DNA of 64,000 nucleotides from Bacillota bacterium (GCA_023460535.1 JAEWPV010000005.1:24290-88289); one strand, 5' to 3'. Positions 26,475-35,394 are shown, numbered from the stretch's first letter. Notes: a model not told the origin generated them from the letters alone. A program made the numbers and translations.

Positions 26475-27536
26475 CTATAGCTTCGGGGTTTCGTAAAGAC
26501 CTTCGTTTTCAATTGAGTTGAGATCAAGCGAGGTTTCGCGCGCGGTGCGTTTTGGCTTTTCCGCACCCTCCGCCATCGCCTGTTCCAGCGTTTTAACGCC
26601 CTTGCTAAACCAGTTGGCAAGAATTTTATCCAGATACGCAAAGCTGAGCTTGCCGGTGTTATCCACCGTTTTGTCAAACGCCGCGCGGATAATGGAAATA
26701 TCGTAGCCGAACTCTTCAAACCAGCGGGTAATAGCCGCCTGCTCCTTAGAGGAAAGCCGGCGCCCGGAAATGCCGAACGCGCCCTGAACCAATGCCTCGC
26801 GGGAATGGAGCGTCGCTTTGCGTTTTATGTATTCCTCCGCCTGCTCATGGGTGCGAATGCCGAGATCGAGCCATTTCGTACACTGCCGCTCGATGCTGCG
26901 CATATCGGTGAGCCCACGTGAGGCGCAGTACCCCACCGCAAGCAAAATGACATCGGGCGAAAGCCCTGCCCAGTCGTGGATTGAAACCAGTGCGACCACG
27001 TCGCTGCCCTGCAGCTCTCGTCCGAGATGCACGCGGCATTGATCGACGAGAAAGCGAATGCCCTCGTTTTCTTCCACCCGCAAAAATGCTTCTTTTTGCG
27101 TAAAGCGGTAGCTGTTTGACACCCGTTTGATATTGCCCTGCTCGTATACCGCGGTACGCTCGGGTATAACGGTTTCTTTATCCTCCGGCGGGCTTATTTC
27201 CTGTTTGGAAACAAGCATATCCGCTGTTTTTTTCATAATAGGAGGGTATTCCGGTTGCCCGGTCTCCTCTGTTTGCGACAGTACGCCGACTTCCTTCCAG
27301 TAATTCACCGCATCCTTAATATCAGCCTGCGAATAGCCGAGTTTTTTTGCCATGTCTTCGCAGTCTACCGTTTTATCGCTGTGGCGCAGCAAAAATAGCA
27401 GCACCTTAAGCTGCGCCGCACCCGCCAGCTTGATGTGCCGGTCCACTACACAGTTTGGTACCGCAAAAACGCCCTGAAGTATGCCGTAATTGACCGAAAA
27501 CTCCATCGATTCCTCCGCATTAATGGTTTCATCCAT
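26475..27536 (-). CDS. DnaD-domain replication initiation protein (DnaB-like)
   Basis: 353 aa. The N-terminal winged-helix region (VDRHIKLAGAAQLKVLLFLLRH) matches DnaD/DnaB primosomal proteins. Two DnaD-like helical domains follow: about 150-240 (LVDQCRVHLGRELQGSDVVALV) and about 255-325 (AAITRWFEEFGYDISIIRAAFDK, NWFSKGVKTLEQA). Upstream of the helicase loader, so the pair probably acts in helicase loading at oriC. Ribosome site is weak (GAAGAAAA). A 13-codon extension upstream is unlikely because it would overlap the -10 region. Confidence 0.82.
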   Translation of the reverse strand: MDETINAEESMEFSVNYGILQGVFAVPNCVVDRHIKLAGAAQLKVLLFLLRHSDKTVDCEDMAKKLGYSQADIKDAVNYWKEVGVLSQTEETGQPEYPPIMKKTADMLVSKQEISPPEDKETVIPERTAVYEQGNIKRVSNSYRFTQKEAFLRVEENEGIRFLVDQCRVHLGRELQGSDVVALVSIHDWAGLSPDVILLAVGYCASRGLTDMRSIERQCTKWLDLGIRTHEQAEEYIKRKATLHSREALVQGAFGISGRRLSSKEQAAITRWFEEFGYDISIIRAAFDKTVDNTGKLSFAYLDKILANWFSKGVKTLEQAMAEGAEKPKRTARETSLDLNSIENEGLYETPKL

Positions 27537-27555
27537 TGGGTTATTTTCTTCGTAT

Positions 27556-27561
27556 ATTATA
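27556..27561 (-). promoter_or_regulatory. Extended -10 promoter of the dnaD-dnaI operon
   Basis: Minus strand TGCTATAAT with a weak -35. It lies 20 nt before the ATG, giving a very short leader. Confidence 0.5.
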
Positions 27562-27859
27562 GCACATGCCGCCAAAATAAACTACACACGAGTAAAAACA
27601 GAAGTCCCGCTTTCTTTTGCTATCCCGCTGTTGTGCGGATTATTTGGAGGTTGTTTGAAAAACAACGTGGCAGTTATGCCTTTTTTTGCACCTTTAATTG
27701 AAGGATATAACCAAATATCTTTGCGGCGTGTAAAACTACTGGGCATTTTGTCATCTATAATTTTCGCCAAAAGTATGTTATTATGAAAACGTCTAATCAT
27801 ATAGGCTACACAAACACATCTGGCAGCCGGTTTTCAAACGCTTGCGAGGGGGCTTTTCG
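27562..27859. other. Divergent intergenic region
   Basis: About 300 nt between the dnaD gene (minus) and the PHP phosphatase (plus). A+T-rich. A TATAAT-like box occurs near 27756, but no convincing -35 partner for the plus gene. No ORF I would call. Confidence 0.4.
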
Positions 27860-28678
27860 ATGTCATTTATTAACCTGTACGACAGCCACACGCATTCCGA
27901 TAACTCCCCGGACGGGCGACAATCGGTCACCTATATGTGCGAGCACGGCGTTGCTTTGGGTTTGCGCGGCATCGCCATTACCGACCACTGCGAGGTGGAT
28001 AATTACGAGGGCGGAAGGTACCATATTTCCATCCGTCAATCGAATTTTGAGTGTTTAAAGGCAAAATCGGTTTTTCGCGGCAGCTTGATTGTATCCTCGG
28101 GTATCGAGCTTGGGCAACCGCTTTCAAACATTGCAATATCCGAAAAGCTGCTTTGTGATTATGACTTTGATTTTGTACTGGCTTCGGTGCATAACGCGTC
28201 AAACGGAGCGGATTATTACTATATCGATTACTCTGAATATAGTGCTTCTGACGTGCGCTTGCTGTTACAAGACTATTTTGAGGACGTGCTGGCCGTTGCC
28301 CGCTGGAATCGGTTTGACAGCCTCGCGCACCTGACCTACCCGCTGCGCTACCTGCACGCCAAAGGAATTTCGGTTGAGCTATCCGAGTATGCTGACGTCA
28401 TCGATGAGATTCTTAAAACACTGGCGGATAACCAAAAGGCGCTTGAGATTAACACCTCCGGCTACCGCCAGGGGCTTGGAACACCGCTTCCTCCCTTTTC
28501 ATGCGTCAAGCGGTTTAAGGAGCTCGGCGGAGAGTATATTACCATTGGCTCGGACGGGCACCGTTCCAGCGATGTGGGTATGAATATTCAAGATGGAATG
28601 CAGCTTGCCCTGGAAGCAGGATTTGAGCAGTTTGCGCTGTATCTTTCGCGCACCCCGATGCTGATTGATTTGAAATAA
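27860..28678 (+). CDS. PHP-domain phosphatase, histidinol-phosphatase-like
   Basis: 272-aa PHP-superfamily metal-dependent phosphoesterase. Metal ligands are in DSHTHSDNSPDG, ITDHCEVDNY, the LASVHNA stretch and the C-terminal GSDGHRSSDVG. The layout is that of HisK/HisJ histidinol-phosphate phosphatases, although no his genes are nearby, so the substrate may differ. Start ATG follows GAGGGGG by 6 nt. Monocistronic. Confidence 0.83.
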   Translation: MSFINLYDSHTHSDNSPDGRQSVTYMCEHGVALGLRGIAITDHCEVDNYEGGRYHISIRQSNFECLKAKSVFRGSLIVSSGIELGQPLSNIAISEKLLCDYDFDFVLASVHNASNGADYYYIDYSEYSASDVRLLLQDYFEDVLAVARWNRFDSLAHLTYPLRYLHAKGISVELSEYADVIDEILKTLADNQKALEINTSGYRQGLGTPLPPFSCVKRFKELGGEYITIGSDGHRSSDVGMNIQDGMQLALEAGFEQFALYLSRTPMLIDLK

Positions 28679-28736
28679 AGACGCCATCACGCGTTTTTAT
28701 AAATATATTAACAAAAGAACTGGAGTGACTATTGTC

Positions 28737-29216
28737 ATGGAAAAGCTTCTAAAAATTCTGGACAAAAACGCACGGTTAACCAATGAGCAGATCGCCGTAA
28801 TGCTGGGCGCATCGGCCGCGGAGGTTGCCGCCGCCATGGCAAAATACGAAGCAGACGGAGTCATTCGCGGTTATAAGGCAGTTATAGACTGGGAGCGCAC
28901 GGGAAAAGAACGCGTTACCGCCCTAATTGAACTGCGCGTTACCCCAAAGCGCGATCTTGGATTTGAAGAGATTGCAAAAAAGGTAATGTTGTTTGACCAC
29001 GTAGAAAGCGTGTTCCTGATGTCCGGCGGGTATGACCTTGCTGTTTTGGTTTCGGGCAGAACGTTTCAGGAGATTGCGCTGTTTGTGGCGCACCGCTTAG
29101 CCCCTATGGACTCGGTGCTGTCTACCACCACCCACTTTGTGCTGCGCCGCTATAAGGACGACGGCTTTGTGTTCTGCGACGAGGACAAGGATGAGAGGGG
29201 GAACGCTTCGCTGTGA
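28737..29216 (+). CDS. Lrp/AsnC-family regulator
   Basis: 159 aa. N-terminal winged HTH (residues 1-60: LDKNARLTNEQIAVMLG, YEADGVIRGYKAV) and C-terminal RAM/ACT-like ligand domain (about 70-150: VTALIELRVTPKRD, GGYDLAVLVSG). Feast/famine regulators bind amino acids. The ATG at 28737 has GGAG 13 nt upstream; an in-frame GTG at 28725 immediately follows that site. The stop overlaps the GTG of the following aminotransferase, so regulator and enzyme are coupled. Confidence 0.9.
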   Translation: MEKLLKILDKNARLTNEQIAVMLGASAAEVAAAMAKYEADGVIRGYKAVIDWERTGKERVTALIELRVTPKRDLGFEEIAKKVMLFDHVESVFLMSGGYDLAVLVSGRTFQEIALFVAHRLAPMDSVLSTTTHFVLRRYKDDGFVFCDEDKDERGNASL

Positions 29217-30379
29217 TAGACTACAACAAAGTGTTGTCCGAACGGGTAAAGAACATCAAGCCCTCGGGCATCCGTAAATTTTTTGACATCGCCAACGAGA
29301 TGGAGGGCGTCATCTCGCTAGGTGTTGGTGAGCCTGACTTTCAAACGCCCTGGAACATTCGGGACGCGGCAATTGTGTCGCTGGAAAGAGGACATACCCG
29401 GTATACCTCCAACTGGGGGCTGATTGAGTTGCGTGAAGCACTCGCCCAGTACCAGAACCGCCGATTTGGGCTAACCTATAACCCGAAGAACGAGGTTGTC
29501 GTAACGGTAGGCGGTTCCGAGGCGATTGACATTGCCATACGCGCGCTGGTTAACCCCGGCGACGAGGTGCTGATACCTGAGCCGAGTTTTGTTTGCTACA
29601 CCCCCATCGTCGACTTAACGGGCGGTGTCTCGGTGCCGATTGTTACGCGCGAAGAGGATAATTTTCGTCTGACGGCAAGCGCGCTGCGCGAAAAGATTAC
29701 ACCCAAAACAAAGCTGTTAATCCTGCCCTTTCCAAACAATCCTACAGGCGGCGTAATGCGCCGCGAGCACCTTGAGGCGATTGCCGAGGTGCTGCGCGGA
29801 ACGGACATCATCGTGCTCAGCGACGAGATATATTCCGAGCTTACGTATTCCTCTACCCATGTTTCGATTGCGTCGCTGGATGGCATGTGGGAGCGCACAG
29901 TTGTAGTAAACGGCTTTTCCAAGTCGTACTCTATGACGGGTTGGCGGCTTGGCTACGCCTGTGCGCCCGAGCCGATTCTTTCGCAGATGACCAAGATTCA
30001 TCAATTTGCGATTATGTGCGCCCCTTCCACCAGTCAGTATGCCGCAATTGAAGCGGTAAGGCATTGTGACCCGCAGATCCGCATGATGGTTGAAGAATAT
30101 GACATGCGCCGCCGGTTGTTGGTGGATGCGTTTAACAAGATGGGGCTATCCTGTTTTGAACCGGAGGGCGCGTTTTACGTCTTCCCCTGCATCAAGAGCA
30201 CGGGAATGACCTCCGAGGAGTTCTGCGAACGACTGTTGTTCTCTCAAAAAATCGCCGTGGTTCCGGGTAATGCATTTGGCGACAGCGGCGAAGGGTACAT
30301 TCGTGTATCCTATTCGTATTCCATCGACCATATTTTAGAGGCATTAAAACGTATTGAGCTGTTTTTAAACCAGCTGTAA
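29213..30379 (+). CDS. Class I/II PLP aminotransferase
   Basis: 388-aa fold-type I aminotransferase. VISLGVGEPDFQTP, PFPNNPTGGVM and GFSKSYSMTGWRLGY (PLP lysine) are intact. GTG start overlapping the Lrp stop by 4 nt. Lrp-aminotransferase pairs in Clostridia typically handle aromatic, alanine or branched-chain amino acids; substrate is undetermined. The C-terminal arginine for the alpha-carboxylate is in GYIRVSYSYS. Length is normal. Confidence 0.9.
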   Translation: MIDYNKVLSERVKNIKPSGIRKFFDIANEMEGVISLGVGEPDFQTPWNIRDAAIVSLERGHTRYTSNWGLIELREALAQYQNRRFGLTYNPKNEVVVTVGGSEAIDIAIRALVNPGDEVLIPEPSFVCYTPIVDLTGGVSVPIVTREEDNFRLTASALREKITPKTKLLILPFPNNPTGGVMRREHLEAIAEVLRGTDIIVLSDEIYSELTYSSTHVSIASLDGMWERTVVVNGFSKSYSMTGWRLGYACAPEPILSQMTKIHQFAIMCAPSTSQYAAIEAVRHCDPQIRMMVEEYDMRRRLLVDAFNKMGLSCFEPEGAFYVFPCIKSTGMTSEEFCERLLFSQKIAVVPGNAFGDSGEGYIRVSYSYSIDHILEALKRIELFLNQL

Positions 30380-30412
30380 GCCGACCTTGCACAGGAACGG
30401 AGGAAAACCGCT

Positions 30413-31300
30413 ATGCGCCGTTGCCGCGTGACAGCGCCCGCAAAGATCAACCTATCGCTGGATATCACCGGCATAAAGGCAGATGGATACCATTTGTTAA
30501 GTATGGTGATGCACTCCGTCGCATTGTGCGATTATGTAACCATAGAAATAATACAAGATGCAGTGATTCAATTCTCCTGCACCAGCGATGATGACGATGT
30601 TCCGACCGGGGACGACAACCTTGTTGTTCGGGCTGCTAAGACATTCTTCGCAAGCCAAGGTGTTTTGGGCGTTGGGGTGCGAATCACACTACAAAAGGAA
30701 ATCCCGATGCAGGCGGGGCTTGCCGGGGGAAGCGCGGATGCCGCGGCCGTTCTTGTTGGACTGAACACGTTGTTTGACACGGGGCTTACCACTCACCAAC
30801 TGTGCGAGCTGGGCGTCACGCTGGGCGCTGATGTTCCGTTTTGCATTGTTGGGGGCGCCGCTCTGGCTGAGGGAATTGGAGAACTTCTGACGCCCCTGCC
30901 CACACTGCCGCCATGTTATATCGTGATTGCAAAGCCCCATGCTGGAGTGAACACGAAAGAGGCGTTTGCGCGATATGACCGCTCCCCCGCCATAGTCAGG
31001 CCGGATAACGACCTGCTTGCCGCAGCGGTTACAGCGGGCGACCTTGCCGAGGTCGGCGCATTGATGTGTAATGTGCTTGAGGGGGCGTGCCCCCTGCCCG
31101 AGGTATTGGAGATTAAGTCGGCGATGCTTTTTGAAGGCGCTTTAGGCGCACAGATGACCGGCAGCGGCAGCGCGGTGTTTGGGTTGTTTACGGATAAAGC
31201 ACGAGCAAAGCACTGCTATGCGAGGCTAAAAGACCGGTTTGAACAGGTGTATTTGACTGCCCCTATAGAACACGGTGCTGCGCTATATGAATCAAACTGA
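30413..31300 (+). CDS. ispE: 4-diphosphocytidyl-2-C-methyl-D-erythritol kinase
   Basis: 295-aa GHMP kinase of the MEP isoprenoid pathway. KINLSLDITGIKADGYH is the IspE N-terminus, PMQAGLAGGSADAAAVL the glycine-rich ATP site, and QMTGSGSAVFGLF the third GHMP motif. ATG follows GGAGG by 8 nt. Followed by a terminator-like hairpin that overlaps the spoIIR ribosome site. An ispE-spoIIR neighbourhood is common in Clostridia. Confidence 0.94.
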   Translation: MRRCRVTAPAKINLSLDITGIKADGYHLLSMVMHSVALCDYVTIEIIQDAVIQFSCTSDDDDVPTGDDNLVVRAAKTFFASQGVLGVGVRITLQKEIPMQAGLAGGSADAAAVLVGLNTLFDTGLTTHQLCELGVTLGADVPFCIVGGAALAEGIGELLTPLPTLPPCYIVIAKPHAGVNTKEAFARYDRSPAIVRPDNDLLAAAVTAGDLAEVGALMCNVLEGACPLPEVLEIKSAMLFEGALGAQMTGSGSAVFGLFTDKARAKHCYARLKDRFEQVYLTAPIEHGAALYESN

Positions 31301-31311
31301 ATAAACAACAA

Positions 31312-31368
31312 AAAAACCGTCCATATTACTGGTGATATTTGGTATTTTATCAGTAAAGGACGGTTTTT
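31312..31368 (+). terminator. Terminator-like hairpin containing the spoIIR ribosome site
   Basis: Outer stem AAAAACCGTCC/GGACGGTTTTT (11 bp), inner stem TTACTG/CAGTAA, T5 end. It starts 11 nt after the ispE stop and ends 4 nt before the spoIIR ATG. The only Shine-Dalgarno-like sequence for spoIIR, AAAGGA, is in its 3' arm. Confidence 0.75.
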
Positions 31369-31372
31369 ACAT

Positions 31373-31978
31373 ATGAAAAAACCAGAGCTATCGCTACTCA
31401 TCGGGCTGATACTGGCTGTGCTTACCATGCTGCTTTCCGGCTTTACCGAGTTTGGTAAGGAATGCGGACAGATTAACGGGAAACTTTTGCGTTTACATGT
31501 AATTGCAGACTCGGACAACGAAACCGACCAGCAGATTAAGCTTGCCGTGCGGGACAGGATTCTGGAGCAATGCGGAGACCTCTTGTGGTGCGGTGAAAAC
31601 AAAGAGCAGGCAAAGACGGATATCTCCACCCGTCTGCCGGAGATTGAGGCTGCCGCCAACCGCGTTTTGAATGATAAAGGTTGCGCGTACACCGCTCACG
31701 CATCGATTGAAAACCGCTGGTTTAACACGCGGACCTATGACGAGGTCACGCTGCCCGCGGGTCGCTATGACGCGCTTTGCATTCGCCTAGGGCAAGCACA
31801 GGGAAAAAACTGGTGGTGTGTGGTCTTTCCGCCGATGTGTCTGCCCTCCGCCAGCGAGGAAGAGGAGCTTGCCGAGTTTTTAACACCGGACGAACTGCGT
31901 ATCGTAACCGATCACGGCAGCTACACCATCCGCTTTAAGCTGTGGGAAATTTACCAGCGTATAAAAAACGGCGAGTAG
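31373..31978 (+). CDS. spoIIR: Stage II sporulation protein R
   Basis: 201 aa. In spore formers the forespore-secreted SpoIIR signals across the septum to trigger SpoIIGA processing of pro-SigE. N-terminal hydrophobic segment (residues 6-25, LSLLIGLILAVLTMLLSG), then the family block LLRLHVIADSDNETDQQIKLAVRD and LPAGRYDALCIRLGQAQGKNWWCVVFPPMCL. The only ribosome site is inside a hairpin. Supports a sporulating host. Confidence 0.92.
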   Translation: MKKPELSLLIGLILAVLTMLLSGFTEFGKECGQINGKLLRLHVIADSDNETDQQIKLAVRDRILEQCGDLLWCGENKEQAKTDISTRLPEIEAAANRVLNDKGCAYTAHASIENRWFNTRTYDEVTLPAGRYDALCIRLGQAQGKNWWCVVFPPMCLPSASEEEELAEFLTPDELRIVTDHGSYTIRFKLWEIYQRIKNGE

Positions 31979-32191
31979 ACCGCTTGATAATGCGGATAAT
32001 AATTTATGATGATACCGATTGCTTTTTTTGCATTTGCTTGTGCAAGACCATTTATTCTGTTGCTTTAAAATATTGACTCCCAAACGCGTAACGCATAATT
32101 GCTGTTTGATTTGGAAAACTAGGGCTATCTGCGAAAGTTTTGCAGAGATAGCACTTCGCTATATTTATACCCAAGAAGGAGATGAATACAC

Positions 32192-32404
32192 ATGCTTGAC
32201 AGGATATCACTAATCCTGGTGATTATCGGCGCCTTAAACTGGGGAAGCATCGGTATATTCAGCTTTGACATTGTTGCATGGATTTTTGGCGGACAGACAG
32301 CCATATTAAGCAGAATCATCTATACCCTTGTAGCGCTCGCCGGCATTTGGTGTATCTCGTTGTTGTTCCGCAAGGATGAAATTGCAGAGCACCATACCAG
32401 ATAG
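32192..32404 (+). CDS. DUF378 small membrane protein
   Basis: 70 aa with two transmembrane helices. LDRISLILVIIGALNWGSIG and FDIVAWIFG are the DUF378 signature, and IIYTLVALAGIWCISLLF is TM2. Start ATG has AAGAAGGAGATG upstream. Function unknown. Stands alone, followed by a strong terminator. The 210 nt upstream to spoIIR is A+T-rich and holds no other ORF I would call. Confidence 0.9.
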   Translation: MLDRISLILVIIGALNWGSIGIFSFDIVAWIFGGQTAILSRIIYTLVALAGIWCISLLFRKDEIAEHHTR

Positions 32405-32441
32405 CGGCATAAACGGTTCAAACCACTTCACGAAATAAGAA

Positions 32442-32477
32442 AGAAAACGGCAGCCTTATACGAGGCTGCCGTTTTCT
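32442..32477 (+). terminator. Terminator after DUF378 gene
   Basis: 14-bp perfect stem AGAAAACGGCAGCC/GGCTGCCGTTTTCT with an 8-nt loop, then GTTTT. Confidence 0.85.
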
Positions 32478-32488
32478 GTTTTACACCA

Positions 32489-32522
32489 AAAAGGTGCCCC
32501 GGCAAACACCGAAGCACCTTTT
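32489..32522 (-). terminator. Terminator after the zinc-ribbon gene
   Basis: 9-bp stem AAAAGGTGC/GCACCTTTT, followed by T-rich sequence on the minus strand, 14 nt past the zinc-ribbon stop. Confidence 0.7.
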
Positions 32523-32535
32523 ATACTCTTGTGGA

Positions 32536-32814
32536 TTAGCCTTCTTCCTTCATCCGTGCAAAGCACTCGCTGCAGTAAACGGGACGATCTTCACGCGGTC
32601 TGAAAGGAACCTTAGCCTCTGCCCCACAGCTTGCACAGGTGGCAGTGAACATCTCTTTCTCCGGCTTGGATGCGTTCTTGCGGGCATCGCGGCAGCTCTT
32701 GCAGCGCTGGGGCTCATTTACAAAGCCTTTCGCCGCGTAAAACTCCTGCTCGCCTGCGGTAAACACAAACTCAGCACCGCAATCCTTACAATTTAGGGTT
32801 TTGTCTTCGAACAT
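32536..32814 (-). CDS. Double zinc-ribbon protein
   Basis: 92 aa with two CxxC-CxxC zinc ribbons: CKDCGAEF...CKSC in the first half and CASCGAEA...CSECF in the second. The C-terminal ribbon ends RPVYCSECF. Matches small clostridial zinc-ribbon proteins (zf_Tbcl/CxxC-CxxC type) of unknown function, probably nucleic-acid binding. The ATG (MFEDKTLNC) follows GCGAGGT; the upstream 24-codon extension would run into the tRNA-like sequence. Confidence 0.85.
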   Translation of the reverse strand: MFEDKTLNCKDCGAEFVFTAGEQEFYAAKGFVNEPQRCKSCRDARKNASKPEKEMFTATCASCGAEAKVPFRPREDRPVYCSECFARMKEEG

Positions 32815-32846
32815 GAAATTTACCTCGCTTTTTGGATAAAAATTTG

Positions 32847-32911
32847 CGCCCGCGGACGGATTTGAACCGACACCTTTGAAAACCAACGCTCTTCCGTTGA
32901 GCTACTGGGGC
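32847..32911 (-). pseudogene. Degenerate tRNA-like sequence, anticodon loop UCA
   Basis: Minus strand reads like a tRNA: D-arm TAGCTCAACGGAAGAGC, anticodon-loop TTTCAAA (UCA at 32877-32879) after 5' stem TTGGT, and T-loop TTCAAAT. The 3' anticodon stem (expected ACCAA) is missing, the whole is 65 nt, the acceptor (GCCCCAG/CGCGGGC) has two mismatches, the T-stem one, and no CCA is encoded. The nearest overall likeness is tRNA-Trp or another elongator. A functional tRNA seems unlikely. Confidence 0.6.
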
Positions 32912-32986
32912 ATATGGCAAGCCGCATATGCGGTTTTGCACAAGTGGAAATGAAAAGCGAGCCAACCTATCTTTGGCAGTTAAAAC

Positions 32987-33613
32987 CTACCGCACGACAG
33001 CACCCAACTTTTTTCTTGCACGCTGCAAAGCGTTATCCACCGCTTTGCGGGTAACGCCGAGACGTACAGCCATCTGCTCGTATGTAAGACCCTTTAAATA
33101 CAGCATCAGTATTTCCCGTTCCAGCCCCGAAAGAAGAGATCGGATGGTTTGCTTGATGAGCGCGTATTCTTCCTTCTTAATCACGAGGGTTTCTGGTGAA
33201 CAACCGTTGTTTGCATCACCGGTGCGATAGATATCGCTTGCGGCGTTATGCTCTTCCAAAGAAACGTAACTGCGCAACGGTTTGTGCTTAAGTAACTCGC
33301 CCGAACGAAGTGCCGAACGAAAGCTATTGTTAATACAGGTCGTGGCAAAGGTAACAAAGGTGGCGCTTTTATCATTTTTGTAAAAGCAAATTGCACGAAA
33401 CAGTGCAATTAACCCTTCTTGAATAAAGTCGTCCTCATCCATAAACGAATGTCCGCACGCCACCGCTTTTCGTGTAATAAACGGCAGATACCGGATAAGA
33501 AGGGCGGTTATGCTGTCGTCACAGCCCAAACGCGCGGCGGCAACGAGCTGCTCATCGGAAGCTTGAGCTTTTGCACCATAGCCTGCATATGTACCACACT
33601 GAAGTACCATCAT
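32987..33613 (-). CDS. SigH-like RNA polymerase sigma factor
   Basis: 208-aa sigma-70 family protein. Region 2 (YLPFITRKAVACGHSFMDEDD, FIQEGLIALFRAICFYKND, TFVTFATTCINNSFRSALR) and region 4 HTH (LEREILMLYLKGLTYEQMA, VTRKAVDNALQRARKK) are intact; region 3 is reduced. Length and the SYVSLEEHN linker match the sporulation/stationary-phase factor SigH of Bacillus. No anti-sigma gene beside it. ATG follows GGGAGA by 7 nt. Confidence 0.8.
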   Translation of the reverse strand: MMVLQCGTYAGYGAKAQASDEQLVAAARLGCDDSITALLIRYLPFITRKAVACGHSFMDEDDFIQEGLIALFRAICFYKNDKSATFVTFATTCINNSFRSALRSGELLKHKPLRSYVSLEEHNAASDIYRTGDANNGCSPETLVIKKEEYALIKQTIRSLLSGLEREILMLYLKGLTYEQMAVRLGVTRKAVDNALQRARKKLGAVVR

Positions 33614-33721
33614 GGCATAATCTCCCTAAACAAGCCCAAAACCTAAGGTCATTTTACTTCGCTGCACCCCTATATGTCAATACATTTGATGAAAATTTAC
33701 GCAAATACTTATTTTTTTTAT

Positions 33722-35071
33722 CTACCTTGTTACATTGTTGATCCATTTTTGCCCTTTTAGACGAAACAGTATCGCCAACGCTTTGAGCGGTTCGTCCACA
33801 CGCAGACAGATAAATACCGCCCAAGCAGGCCATTTTAACACCCAACCAGCCAGCATGCCCAACGGAGCGGACAGCACCCATATCAGTATGGTATCTGCGA
33901 TAAAAACAAACCGGGTATCCCCTGCCCCTCGCAATGTGCCTATCAAATTTATGGCACAGACCGAGATAAAAAACGCGTTTACAGAGGCGACTGTCATCAC
34001 CTGGTTTGCAATCAGTTTGGTTGTTTCGGGAACGTTGTAAAAATCTATTGCGATGCCACGAAGCAACAACATAATCACTGTGCCGATTATACCTACGCCA
34101 ACACTCAGCACAAGCAGTGTGTTTGCGCAGCGGCGCACATACTCATTTTTGCCCGTGCCAACCGCCTTGCCAATTACGACGGCACCGGCGTTTGCCATAC
34201 CAAAAATTACGATGGTGGTAAGCTGCTGCAGTACGCCCACAATGCTGTTTGCCGCCACAAAATCCGAACCGATTCTACCGATGATAACCGACTGTACCGA
34301 CATACCCACCGACCACAGAAGCTCGTTTAACAGAACCGGTACACCATGGCGCAGATAATCGCCGAACAGAACCTTATCAATTTTGAAAAGGTCAGTGAGC
34401 CGCAGCCGCACCTTTTTTTCAAAAAAGATCATAAAGATCATGGCTATCAAGAACTCGGTTAAGCGTGCGGTTAACGTGCCGATTGCGGCGCCACGCACCC
34501 CCAGTGCGGGAAAACCAAAGTGACCAAAGATCAGCGTGTAGTTTATTATGACGTTTACCACAAACGATATACCGTATACCACAAGAGATATCTTAACGAC
34601 CTCTACGCTTCTGAGTGTGGAAAGATAGGTGTTGGTAATGCCGTAGAACAGGTATGCAAACGACATTATTTTTAGATATTGCGCGCCCAGCTCTATTACG
34701 TTTTCTTCGTGCGAGTAGATACTCAATATCTCGTGGGGGAAGAAAAATGCGCCGATAAAAAACAGTATGGATAACAACCCCGCAACATTAAGCGCGATTG
34801 CAAACGCACGCCGAATTGGCTCGACCTCCCCCTTGCCCCAGTACTGCGCGGTAAGCACCGAAATGCCGCTTGAAATACCAAAGGTAAGGATAAGCAGAAT
34901 AAAAAACGGCTGGTTTGCCAGCGCTACCGCCGATAACTGTGCCTCACCCAGCGCGCCGATCATCAGCGTATCGGTCATGTTTACCCCAAAACCAATCAGG
35001 TTTTGCAGTGCAATTGGAAGAGCGATGGCTGCTATACTGGCATAAAAGCTCTTTTCTTTTACAAATTTCAT
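33722..35071 (-). CDS. MATE-family multidrug/cation efflux transporter
   Basis: 449 aa, 12 predicted transmembrane helices in two MatE repeats (1-230 and 235-445). FYASIAAIALPIALQNLIGFG and VALANQPFFILLILTFGISSG mark the first repeat, AANSIVGVLQQLTTIVIFG the second. Exports drugs or metabolites with Na+ or H+ in this family; substrate unknown. GGAGG 12 nt before the ATG. Transcribed away from the thioredoxin-like lipoprotein gene. Confidence 0.9.
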   Translation of the reverse strand: MKFVKEKSFYASIAAIALPIALQNLIGFGVNMTDTLMIGALGEAQLSAVALANQPFFILLILTFGISSGISVLTAQYWGKGEVEPIRRAFAIALNVAGLLSILFFIGAFFFPHEILSIYSHEENVIELGAQYLKIMSFAYLFYGITNTYLSTLRSVEVVKISLVVYGISFVVNVIINYTLIFGHFGFPALGVRGAAIGTLTARLTEFLIAMIFMIFFEKKVRLRLTDLFKIDKVLFGDYLRHGVPVLLNELLWSVGMSVQSVIIGRIGSDFVAANSIVGVLQQLTTIVIFGMANAGAVVIGKAVGTGKNEYVRRCANTLLVLSVGVGIIGTVIMLLLRGIAIDFYNVPETTKLIANQVMTVASVNAFFISVCAINLIGTLRGAGDTRFVFIADTILIWVLSAPLGMLAGWVLKWPAWAVFICLRVDEPLKALAILFRLKGQKWINNVTR

Positions 35072-35304
35072 ATTTATGTTATCCCTCCGGCATTGCCCGT
35101 AAAATTGAGATTGTACCTTGCCATTGTCCGAATTTTGCAGACGAATGCATTACATTATATCATTCGATTTATCGTGTTGCAACCAAAATTGCGTTTCTAT
35201 CAAGTGAAGCCAGGCTTTGGTATTGATAAAAACGAAACATTTTATTCGAAATTGCGTAACAACTATGGCATTGGTTAGTTAACATAATTTGAAGTATTGT
35301 TTAA

Positions 35305-35333
35305 TTGAAACGAATTTGTTGTGGTGTTAGAAT
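35305..35333 (+). promoter_or_regulatory. Promoter of the thioredoxin-like lipoprotein gene
   Basis: TTGAAA, 17-nt spacer, TAGAAT, about 60 nt before the ATG. The rest of the 323-nt divergent spacer is A+T-rich, with nothing else I can name. Confidence 0.5.
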
Positions 35334-35394
35334 AATAGCAGGCTTTCAAGGCACATGTTTGTTGACATAAAATAAATATAAGTGAGGTTTATTT

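Noticed and set aside
32877..32879. UGA recoding (UCA anticodon suggests UGA read as Trp or Sec)
   Set aside because: padR, ispE and the Lrp gene end in UGA within tight overlaps or at family-typical ends, and proteins show no in-frame UGA. The tRNA-like sequence lacks half its anticodon stem.
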